The translations under genes and the position numbers were made by a program. This document shows, in pieces, positions 1-5,271 of a stretch of 5,271 nt of DNA. The DNA is from Bacteroidota bacterium (GTDB lineage: Bacteria > Bacteroidota > Bacteroidia > Bacteroidales > B18-G4). The notes beneath the pieces were generated by a model. It had not been told where the DNA came from. It saw only the letters and a program-made list of their open reading frames with translations, and did not search any database. Each line of letters begins with the position of its first letter. Within the stretch, counting starts at the first letter, position 1. The stretch is taken from positions 1-5,271 of the forward strand of contig DAOVZP010000145.1 of NCBI GenBank assembly GCA_030635045.1. The letters are read 5' to 3'.

Positions 1-607
1 AGAAATTCGAATTTCTTCCATCCATGTAAACCGGGATCACATCTCTTTTATGCTGTCTGGCTTTGGTAATGAAAGTTTTCTTCCACTCCAGGTCCTTAAT
101 TACCCCTTTCTTTTTTCTTGATACAAGTCCCGCCGGATAATATAAAAGCGCTTGATCAGAAGCAAATGTTTCGTTAATGATTCTTACATTATCAGCATTA
201 CTACCATGTTTGTTAATCGGAACAAAAAACTCTTTCATACCGTCAAAGGATAGCAGGATATCATTAACTGGAAAAATAAAATCCTTACGTATTTGTGACA
301 CCGCCGCCATAAAAGCAATGCCATCAAGCCCACCAAGAGGATGATTCGACGCTAAAAGATATCTCCCGGTTTCGGGAAGCTTCTCTTTCCCGATCAGCAC
401 CATATTAACCCCAAACTCTTCCAGGATGCCATGCAAATAATCCAATCCTTTTTTGTGCCCTTGCCTTGCAATAAAATCATTCAGATCATCCTCATGAACG
501 ATCCTTCTCAGGTATTTTAAAACAAACCAGGGCATAAGCTTAGCAAGCCTGGGACTTTTATTGCTGATGACCTTTTTCAGGTCAACTAATTTTTGCTGCT
601 TTTCCAC
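1..607 (-). CDS. PlsC-type lysophospholipid/O-acyltransferase (possibly GlsA-like), C-terminus cut off by the window edge
   Basis: The frame reads 202 codons leftward from a GTG at 607-605 and runs off the window without a stop. An in-frame TAG lies at 628-626, and GTG 607 is the only usual start between it and a Met at codon 25. Starting at that Met would drop residues that fit the family's N-terminus (VDLKKVISNKSP). The acyltransferase signature is ASNHPLGGLDG (His89, Asp95; five residues lie between them, not the usual four of PlsC HX4D). Block III is YYPAGLVSRK (about 157-165), then KDLEWKKTFITKA and IPVYMDG. The family transfers an acyl chain to a lysolipid hydroxyl at the inner membrane. 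This subtype in Bacteroidota resembles the O-acyltransferase of glycine or ornithine lipid synthesis (GlsA-like), but the substrate cannot be read from sequence. Roughly a quarter of the protein is probably missing. It is transcribed away from the dcw operon and has its own promoter. Confidence 0.85.
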   Translation of the reverse strand, partial: MEKQQKLVDLKKVISNKSPRLAKLMPWFVLKYLRRIVHEDDLNDFIARQGHKKGLDYLHGILEEFGVNMVLIGKEKLPETGRYLLASNHPLGGLDGIAFMAAVSQIRKDFIFPVNDILLSFDGMKEFFVPINKHGSNADNVRIINETFASDQALLYYPAGLVSRKKKGVIKDLEWKKTFITKARQHKRDVIPVYMDGRNSNF

Positions 608-662
608 TTTTCCAGTTCTCTTTCCCTAACAAACAACGGATATCTCAGGGATGTTCATAATA

Positions 663-693
663 CAAAAATACGATTAATTCTCATGATTTCAAC
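663..693 (-). promoter_or_regulatory. Bacteroidota-type sigma-A promoter for the acyltransferase gene
   Basis: Read on the - strand, GTTG at 693-690 is followed by exactly 19 bases and then TATTTTTG at 670-663. This matches the Bacteroides housekeeping consensus (-33 TTTG or TTG, 19-21 bp spacer, -7 TAnnTTTG) with a perfect -7 element. Transcription would begin near 655-658, leaving a leader of about 50 nt before the GTG at 607. It is the best promoter match found in the intergenic region. Confidence 0.6.
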
Positions 694-694
694 C

Positions 695-710
695 TGGCAT
701 TTAAATGCCA
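695..710. promoter_or_regulatory. Perfect 16-bp palindrome upstream of the acyltransferase promoter; candidate regulator site
   Basis: TGGCATTTAAATGCCA is a perfect palindrome and does not extend further. It lies one base upstream of the GTTG -33 element at 690-693, so its centre is about 45 bp before the predicted transcription start. That is a usual place for an activator dimer. I cannot assign a regulator family. It could also affect mraZ, about 190 bp away, but the position fits the - strand promoter better. Confidence 0.4.
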
Positions 711-812
711 AGCTCGATGTATGCAAATGTCTGAATAATTGTTAATTAAGAACCCCAGCCCTGTATGCCGCGCCAAGCGCTGATTCTGACATATTAACAT
801 TTTGTTGATAAA

Positions 813-825
813 AATTGTAACAATT
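813..825. repeat. Small AT-rich inverted repeat beside the MraZ boxes
   Basis: AATTGT and ACAATT flank a single A. The 6-bp arms are perfect, but in DNA this AT-rich such an element may arise by chance. Its last base lies directly before the first MraZ-type repeat. It could be a second operator half or part of an upstream promoter; nothing else in the sequence supports either reading. Confidence 0.2.
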
Positions 826-865
826 AGTGATAAAAAGTGGTAAAAAGTGGTAAAAAGTGGTAAAT
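826..865 (+). promoter_or_regulatory. MraZ operator: four 10-bp direct repeats
   Basis: Four consecutive 10-mers run without gaps: AGTGATAAAA, AGTGGTAAAA, AGTGGTAAAA and AGTGGTAAAT. They end 33 nt before the mraZ GTG. MraZ proteins are known to bind short direct repeats with a GTG or TGGG core at about 10-bp intervals in front of their own gene (in E. coli, and AAAGTG-type boxes in Mollicutes). Core, period, copy number and position all fit here. The 10-bp period puts every core on the same face of the helix, suited to a ring-shaped MraZ oligomer. The likely role is autoregulation, usually repression, of the dcw operon. That MraZ binds here is inferred. Confidence 0.75.
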
Positions 866-872
866 CATTTCA

Positions 873-880
873 TATTTTTA
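873..880 (+). promoter_or_regulatory. Possible -7 element of the mraZ/dcw promoter
   Basis: TATTTTTA differs from the Bacteroidota -7 consensus TAnnTTTG only in its last base. No TTG lies 19-21 bp upstream, because that stretch falls inside the third MraZ repeat. If real, transcription would start near 887, leaving a leader of about 12 nt, and MraZ on the repeats would cover the -33 region and block polymerase. The match is weak in this AT-rich sequence. Confidence 0.25.
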
Positions 881-898
881 CGCCTTAAATGAGTTTCT

Positions 899-1366
899 GT
901 GACGAATATTATCGGAACATACGAGTGTAAAGTTGATGTAAAAGGGAGGCTGATGTTTCCTGCTGCATTCAAGAATCAGTTAGAGGGAAGCATTTCTGAA
1001 GGCTTCGTTATCAAGCGGAGTATTTTCAGGAAGTGCCTAGAATTATACCCCATGGCTGAGTGGAATCTTGAAAGCAAGCGCATCAACAACCTCAACCGTT
1101 TTGTCAAGAAGAATGTCGACTTCATCCGGAAATTCATGGCTGGTGTAAAAACTGTTGAACTTGATTCTGCCGGAAGGTTATTGATCCCCAAAGACCTTAC
1201 CCTCTACTCCAACATTAAAAAAGAGATCGTACTCGCATCAGTCGTGAACAAGATTGAAATCTGGGACAAATCGGAATATGAGGCAGCAGTTGACTATGAC
1301 CCCGATGAATTCGCCAACCTGGCTGAAGACGTCATGGGAGATAAGGAAACCGAAGCTAAAGACTGA
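899..1366 (+). CDS. mraZ: MraZ, transcriptional regulator of the dcw operon
   Basis: This 155-residue protein has a normal length for MraZ. It has two SpoVT/AbrB-like repeats, each with the DxxGR motif that forms the DNA-binding surface: DVKGR at 13-17, followed by LMFPA, and DSAGR at 89-93, followed by LLIPK. KCLELYP (45-51) and NKIEIWDK (117-124) are further family landmarks. The protein assembles into a ring and binds direct repeats upstream of its own gene; four such repeats lie at 826-865. The start is the GTG at 899: an in-frame TGA at 890-892 rules out anything further upstream, and MTNIIGTYECKVD fits the family N-terminus. The ATG at 889 is in another frame. The stop TGA shares its last base with the rsmH ATG (TGATG), so translation is probably coupled. 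The acidic tail (141-155) is variable in the family. Confidence 0.95.
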   Translation: MTNIIGTYECKVDVKGRLMFPAAFKNQLEGSISEGFVIKRSIFRKCLELYPMAEWNLESKRINNLNRFVKKNVDFIRKFMAGVKTVELDSAGRLLIPKDLTLYSNIKKEIVLASVVNKIEIWDKSEYEAAVDYDPDEFANLAEDVMGDKETEAKD

Positions 1367-2259
1367 TGTACCATACCCCTGTACTCTTGAGTGAAAGCAT
1401 TCAAGGGCTTATGATCGAATCCGGTGGCACCTACGTGGATGCTACTTTCGGAGGGGGCGGACATTCAAAGGAAATTTTAAATCAAATGAAGGGCGGAAGG
1501 CTGTTTGCCTTCGACAGGGACCCGGATGCACTGAACAATGCAATAAAAGACAAGCGTTTTATGCTGATCAATGCCTATTACAGATATATAAAAAATTACC
1601 TCAGGCTACAGCATGCTATTCCATGCGATGGCATACTGGCAGACCTTGGTATATCATCCCACCAGATCGATGCAGCAAGCAGGGGGTTTTCCATAAGGCA
1701 TGAAGGCATACTGGACCTGCGCATGGATCAACGCAGCGGCATCAGCGCAGCAGATGTTGTAAACACATATTCTGAACAGGATCTATTCATCATGTTCAGG
1801 AACTACGGAGAGATAAAAAACAGCAGAAGGTTGGCTATAAGCATCATCCAGTCAAGAAACAGGAAGGAAATCAAGACCACTACTGAACTGAAAAATGCAG
1901 CAGCTGATTGCGCTCCCCGTGCACAGGAAAACAAATACCTGGCACAGGTATTCCAGGCAATCAGAATTGAAGTGAACAGGGAACTCGAAGCCCTGGAAGA
2001 ATTCCTGCAGAAAAGCCTTGAGGTCCTTAAGCCGGGGGGCCGGATGGTAGTAATATCATATCATTCACTGGAAGACAGGCTTGTGAAGAACTTTTTCAAA
2101 AGCGGTAATACCAAAGGCGTTATAGAACAGGATTTTTACGGGAATGTCACATCAGAGATTCAGGCGATTACAAGAAAACCTATCGTTCCCGGACAAGAAG
2201 AGATTGATCGTAATCCAAGAGCAAGAAGTGCAAAATTAAGAATAGGAGAAAAACAATAA
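1366..2259 (+). CDS. rsmH: RsmH (MraW), 16S rRNA (cytosine-1402-N4)-methyltransferase
   Basis: The enzyme uses S-adenosylmethionine to methylate N4 of C1402 in 16S rRNA, in the P site of the small ribosomal subunit. The protein is 297 residues, close to the family length. It opens with HTPVLLSE (3-10). The SAM-binding loop is VDATFGGGGHS (24-34), with FAFDRDP (47-53) as the next Rossmann motif. ADLGISSHQID (92-102), RGFSIR and LDLRMD (116-121) follow, then the helical insertion with FRNYGEIKNSRRLA (144-157). FQAIRIEVNREL (196-207), LKPGGRMVVISYHSLEDR (221-238) and the C-terminal NPRARSAKLR (283-292) complete the family pattern. No key motif is missing. The gene overlaps mraZ by one base and is followed after two bases by the FtsL-like gene, the usual dcw order. 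Confidence 0.97.
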   Translation: MYHTPVLLSESIQGLMIESGGTYVDATFGGGGHSKEILNQMKGGRLFAFDRDPDALNNAIKDKRFMLINAYYRYIKNYLRLQHAIPCDGILADLGISSHQIDAASRGFSIRHEGILDLRMDQRSGISAADVVNTYSEQDLFIMFRNYGEIKNSRRLAISIIQSRNRKEIKTTTELKNAAADCAPRAQENKYLAQVFQAIRIEVNRELEALEEFLQKSLEVLKPGGRMVVISYHSLEDRLVKNFFKSGNTKGVIEQDFYGNVTSEIQAITRKPIVPGQEEIDRNPRARSAKLRIGEKQ

Positions 2260-2261
2260 AC

Positions 2262-2525
2262 ATGGCAAGGCCAACAAACAGTATCAAAGCACCCGAAACA
2301 GAGAAAAGGACGAGGCCGGACCTAAAGGCCGGAGTTGGCGGGGCTGTACAAAACGTACTTGGCGGCAATTTCCTTACAAAGGAAAGGGCCGTCAGACTGC
2401 TGCCGTTTTTCCTCTTCCGGACCATGCTCACCATGTGTTATATCGCCAACACATACGTTGCAGAGAAGACTGAAAGAGATATTCAGTCGCTTAGAAAGTC
2501 ACTCAAGGAACTGCGCTATGAATAA
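2262..2525 (+). CDS. ftsL: FtsL-like cell division protein, cut short by an in-frame TAA
   Basis: The open frame gives 87 residues. It has a charged cytoplasmic segment (1-45), the conserved NFLTKERAVRLLPF stretch (36-49), one membrane segment (about 46-66) and the start of a periplasmic coiled coil (67-87, AEKTERDIQSLRKSLKELRYE). This is the layout of the FtsL-like protein between rsmH and ftsI in Bacteroidota; FtsL helps form the divisome complex that activates FtsW and FtsI. The sequence is poorly conserved in general, so the call rests mainly on position, topology and the KELR(Y/S)EY-type motif. The TAA at 2523-2525 stands where I expect a Tyr codon, and the same frame continues with family-like sequence to 2663. 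Intact members are about 110-135 residues; the full frame here would be 133. Arg53 in the middle of the membrane segment is also odd. Either the gene is damaged or the base call is wrong. Confidence 0.75.
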   Translation: MARPTNSIKAPETEKRTRPDLKAGVGGAVQNVLGGNFLTKERAVRLLPFFLFRTMLTMCYIANTYVAEKTERDIQSLRKSLKELRYE

Positions 2526-2663
2526 ATCACAACCAAATCTGAGCTGATGAACCAGAGTCAGCAATCAGAAGTGGCAAAAAGACTAAAGGATATCAGCATC
2601 AAAGAATCCAGGGTTCCCCCTGTTAAGGTTATTAAAAAGGAAGAACACACGGATCATGACTGA
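2523..2663 (+). pseudogene. ftsL: Separated C-terminal part of the FtsL-like gene (downstream of the in-frame stop)
   Basis: After the TAA at 2523-2525 the ftsL frame stays open for 45 sense codons and ends with TGA at 2661-2663. It reads ITTKSELMNQSQQSEVAKRL, then KDISIKESRVPP and a charged tail. (Y)ITTKSELM, QSEVAKRL and ES-VPP match what I recall of the C-terminal coiled coil and tail of Bacteroidota FtsL-like proteins. The final ATGACTGA makes an 8-nt overlap with the ftsI start, as expected for an intact operon. No base has been inserted or lost: one substitution, TAT or TAC to TAA, explains the break. This piece has no membrane segment and no obvious start of its own, except an in-frame ATG at 2547. 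Confidence 0.75.
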
Positions 2664-4776
2664 AGATATTAAAAAGGACATATTGTGGCGTGTTTACCTG
2701 GTATACCTGGGGATCTTCCTCCTGGCCCTGGCGATCATAGGCAAGGCAGCCTATATTCAATTTGCCGAAGGGAAGGAACTCATTGCAAAAGCAGAACAAC
2801 AGGAACTCAAATATTTCAGCATTGAAGCAAACCGTGGGAATATTTATGATGCAGGTGGTAAACTTATCGCCACCTCTGTTCCCATCTTCGAGATCAGGAT
2901 GGATGTGGCATCAAAACTCATCTCTGATAAATTCTTCAGGGAGAACATTGATTCCCTCGCCCTGAGCCTCAGCAAGCTTTTCAGTGACCGGACTAAATAT
3001 CAGTACAAGAAAGGACTTGAAGAAGCCCGCAAATATGGCAACAGATATTATCTACTTAAAAGGAAAGTTACCTATGCTGAGTTAAAAAAGCTCAGGACTT
3101 TCCCCATTTTGCGAAGGGGTAAATATAAAGGTGGCCTCATTGTGATCCAGCAAACCAGGCGGCATATGCCTTTTGAAGAACTGGCCAGGAGGACCATTGG
3201 CTTCGAACGCAAAGAAGAGAACAGGTTTGTGGGTCTCGAAGGGGCATATAATGGGATACTGGAAGGCATCAATGGTAAGCAGCTCAGGCGCAGGATCAGC
3301 AATGGAGACTGGATTCCCGTTTACGGAAAAGATGAACTTGAACCTTCTGACGGCCGTGATATCATTACCACCATCGATATCAACCTGCAGGATGTTGCCG
3401 AAGACGCGCTTCACCAACACCTGATCCAACATCAGGCTTACCAGGGCTGTGCCATATTGATGGAAGTCAGCACAGGTCATATAAAAGCCATTGCCAATCT
3501 TCGCAGAGATGAAAAAACCGGTGAATATACCGAGTCCTATAACTACGCTATTGCAGAAGATATAGAGCCGGGATCCACCTTTAAACTCCCGACAATCCTT
3601 GCCCTCATGGAAGATGAGAAAGTCAAACTTTCAGACACCATCGACATCGGTGATGGTTGGAGTATGTATTACGGACATACTATGCGTGATGTAAAAAAGA
3701 TCCGCGACGGGCGCATAACCATCAGGGAAGCTTTTGAGAAATCCTCTAATGTAGGTATATCAAAGATCACAGTAGAAGCATATAAGGAAGATCCTGCTGA
3801 ATATATTAACCGGATTTACAGCATGTCCCTGAATGAGCCGCTTGGGCTGGAAATACAAGGAGAAGGAAATCCGGAGATCAAACATCCTGACAGTACGAAA
3901 TTGTGGTACGGTACCAGCCTTCCCTGGATGTCTATTGGCTATGCACTTTCGATCACACCCATGCAAACCCTCGCATTCTATAATGCTGTTGCCAATAACG
4001 GTGTGCTGGTAAAACCGATGTTCGTGAAAGAGATCCGTCAGGCCGGAAGGGTGATTAAAGCATTTGAAACCGAAGTGATCAACAGCAGTATTTGCTCACA
4101 GGCTACCATAGATTCCGCAAAGACATTGCTGGAAGGCGTTGTAGAAAGGGGCACAGCAAGAAATCTGAGAAATAAACATTATAAGATCGCCGGGAAAACC
4201 GGTACGGCACAAATTGCTGACGAAAACAGGGGATACGATAAGAAGATCTATAATGCATCTTTTGTTGGGTATTTCCCTGCTGATAATCCAAAGTATAGCT
4301 GTATTGTCGTAGTGAACGCTCCTGCACAGGGTAAATACTACGGCGGATCCGTCGCAGCGCCTGTTTTTAAAGAGATCGCCGACAAAGTCTACGCTACACA
4401 CCTTGACATATACCAGGAAATTGATGCAGAAGTGACTGAAAATCGGACACCCCGGATCATGTACGGAAGCTATGAAGACCTTAAGTGGTTGTGCGAAGAC
4501 CTCGATATCAGCATTGCATCAGAAAGCAAAGCAGAACAATGGGTTGTGAGTTTCCGTGAAGAGAATGGCATCCGCTTCGCACCCCGGATCATTCATGAAA
4601 ACCTTGTTCCAAATGTAACAGGGATGAATGCCCGCGATGCAGTCTTTATTATCGAGAGCCTGGGAATGAGAGTAATAATTGAAGGACATGGTAAGGTAAG
4701 CAGGCAGTCGTTGGCACCGGGAAGTAGAGTCACCAAAGGAAAAGAAATAATATTGAAACTTTCAGCCAGAGGATAA
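2656..4776 (+). CDS. ftsI: FtsI-type class B penicillin-binding protein with a C-terminal PASTA domain
   Basis: This 706-residue septal peptidoglycan D,D-transpeptidase is anchored in the inner membrane with its catalytic part in the periplasm. A short cytoplasmic tail and a membrane helix (about 12-30) come first. The PBP dimerisation domain (about 55-215) contains EANRGNIYDAGG and GLEGAYNGILEG. In the transpeptidase domain (about 235-580) all three catalytic motifs are intact: SxxK as S307-TF-K310, SxN as S363-S-N365, and KTG at 514-516 in AGKTGTAQ. After a linker of about 65 residues with YGSYEDLKWL comes one PASTA domain (about 648-704: NLVPNVTGMNARDAVFIIES, then APGSRVTKG). The start ATG lies inside the end of the full FtsL frame (8-nt overlap), suggesting coupled translation; because of the stop at 2523, ribosomes leaving FtsL early would end 130 nt upstream. 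It is placed as FtsI rather than the elongation PBP2 because of its dcw location. Confidence 0.95.
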   Translation: MTEDIKKDILWRVYLVYLGIFLLALAIIGKAAYIQFAEGKELIAKAEQQELKYFSIEANRGNIYDAGGKLIATSVPIFEIRMDVASKLISDKFFRENIDSLALSLSKLFSDRTKYQYKKGLEEARKYGNRYYLLKRKVTYAELKKLRTFPILRRGKYKGGLIVIQQTRRHMPFEELARRTIGFERKEENRFVGLEGAYNGILEGINGKQLRRRISNGDWIPVYGKDELEPSDGRDIITTIDINLQDVAEDALHQHLIQHQAYQGCAILMEVSTGHIKAIANLRRDEKTGEYTESYNYAIAEDIEPGSTFKLPTILALMEDEKVKLSDTIDIGDGWSMYYGHTMRDVKKIRDGRITIREAFEKSSNVGISKITVEAYKEDPAEYINRIYSMSLNEPLGLEIQGEGNPEIKHPDSTKLWYGTSLPWMSIGYALSITPMQTLAFYNAVANNGVLVKPMFVKEIRQAGRVIKAFETEVINSSICSQATIDSAKTLLEGVVERGTARNLRNKHYKIAGKTGTAQIADENRGYDKKIYNASFVGYFPADNPKYSCIVVVNAPAQGKYYGGSVAAPVFKEIADKVYATHLDIYQEIDAEVTENRTPRIMYGSYEDLKWLCEDLDISIASESKAEQWVVSFREENGIRFAPRIIHENLVPNVTGMNARDAVFIIESLGMRVIIEGHGKVSRQSLAPGSRVTKGKEIILKLSARG

Positions 4777-4779
4777 GAT

Positions 4780-5271
4780 ATGAATGAAACGAAACTGAAA
4801 GACATTTTATATAAGGTAAACATCAGGGAGATCTATGGATCTCCCAATGTGATGGTAAATTCCATCTGCCTTGATTCAAGGCAGCTTGGAATTGGCTCTG
4901 TATTCATTGCCCGCAAGGGAACTGTTGTAGATGCGCACCGATTCATTCCCTCAGCCATTGAAAGCGGAGCCAGGGTCATCGTTTGTGAAAATCTGCCGCA
5001 TGAGCTTTTCGATGAAATCACATATATCTGTGTTGACGACAGTGACCTTGCCCTTGGGATCATGGCATCTAACTTTTACGAAAATCCCTCCGAAAACATT
5101 ATTCTTTGCGGTGTTACAGGCACCAATGGTAAGTCAACGATAGTCAGCCTTTTGCATCAGATGTTCACGGAACTGGGTTATGGTGCCGGATTGATCTCGA
5201 CAGTCGGGAACAAGATCAATAAGCGCAATGTAGAGGCAACCCATACCACTCCCGATGCCATTCAAATCAAC
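4780..5271 (+). CDS. murE: MurE, UDP-MurNAc-tripeptide ligase, N-terminal third (runs off the window)
   Basis: The first 164 codons are present and open to the last base; full MurE proteins are about 480-500 residues. MurE adds the third stem amino acid, normally meso-diaminopimelate in Bacteroidota, to UDP-MurNAc-L-Ala-D-Glu in the cytoplasm with ATP. The N-terminal domain shows NSICLDSRQLGIGSVFIA (27-44), which contributes to UDP binding, followed by KGTVVDAHRFI, with DAH where many members have DGH. The ATP P-loop is GVTGTNGKST (111-120). STVGNKI and THTTPDA (154-160) are the substrate-binding motifs of this ligase and separate it from MurC, MurD and MurF. The residues that select diaminopimelate or lysine lie in the missing part. 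The ATG is three bases after the ftsI stop, preceded by the purine-rich AGAGGATAAG. Confidence 0.93.
   Translation, partial: MNETKLKDILYKVNIREIYGSPNVMVNSICLDSRQLGIGSVFIARKGTVVDAHRFIPSAIESGARVIVCENLPHELFDEITYICVDDSDLALGIMASNFYENPSENIILCGVTGTNGKSTIVSLLHQMFTELGYGAGLISTVGNKINKRNVEATHTTPDAIQIN

Noticed and set aside
695..710. Sigma-54 promoter (TGGCA with a following TGC)
   Set aside because: The GG-to-GC distance is 11 bases and not the required 12, and the symmetry of the element is better explained as an operator-like palindrome.
770..781. Short GCGC-CAA-GCGC inverted repeat as a terminator
   Set aside because: The stem is only 4 bp with a 3-nt loop and no T run follows; there is no converging or upstream gene that would need to end here.
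826..865. Tandem 10-bp repeats as a CRISPR or simple microsatellite
   Set aside because: The units are gapless, too short for CRISPR, and their core and place fit an MraZ operator.
889..940. ATG at 889 as the mraZ start
   Set aside because: It is in a different frame and reaches a stop within 14 codons. The GTG at 899 gives the family N-terminus.
2520..2530. Frameshift in the FtsL-like gene
   Set aside because: Both halves lie in the same frame, so the break is a single stop codon and not an insertion or deletion.
2335..2547. 70-codon + strand frame overlapping the FtsL-like gene
   Set aside because: It is a shadow frame; the residues have no membrane or coiled-coil pattern, and frame 2262 carries the family features.
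3082..3480. 132-codon - strand open frame inside ftsI, and shorter antisense frames elsewhere
   Set aside because: They lie opposite well-conserved PBP coding sequence and their translations resemble no known family.

Overview
The window carries the 5' end of a division and cell wall (dcw) operon on the + strand, with a lipid acyltransferase gene divergent from it on the - strand. The protein sequences, an FtsL-like protein of the Bacteroidota type, a class B PBP with one C-terminal PASTA domain, a TAnnTTTG-type promoter and the scarcity of clear Shine-Dalgarno sequences point to Bacteroidota, probably Bacteroidales or a relative. This assignment rests on recognised family sequence patterns, not on a database search.

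Layout. Positions 1-607 (-) hold a PlsC-type acyltransferase whose C-terminus lies outside the window. Positions 608-898 are a divergent intergenic region. On the acyltransferase side it contains a good Bacteroidota promoter (TTG-N19-TATTTTTG) with a perfect 16-bp palindrome just upstream. On the dcw side it contains four 10-bp tandem repeats, AGTG(A/G)TAAA(A/T), which look like an MraZ operator. Then follow mraZ (899-1366), rsmH/mraW (1366-2259), an FtsL-like gene (2262-2525 as an open frame, but clearly continuing in frame to 2663), ftsI (2656-4776) and the first 164 codons of murE (from 4780, running off the right edge).

The + strand genes are packed tightly: 1-nt overlap, 2-nt gap, 8-nt overlap (counting the full ftsL frame) and 3-nt gap. 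They are probably one transcript under MraZ feedback control. MraZ is the operon regulator and RsmH methylates 16S rRNA. The FtsL-like protein and FtsI belong to the septal peptidoglycan machinery, and MurE makes the cytoplasmic peptidoglycan precursor.

The most unusual point is an in-frame TAA at 2523-2525 in the FtsL-like gene. The same frame continues for 45 more sense codons with family-like sequence and ends at a TGA overlapping the ftsI start. It is either a real nonsense mutation or recoding in a gene expected to be important for division, or a base error in the sequence. I found no RNA genes, mobile elements, CRISPR arrays or convincing terminators.
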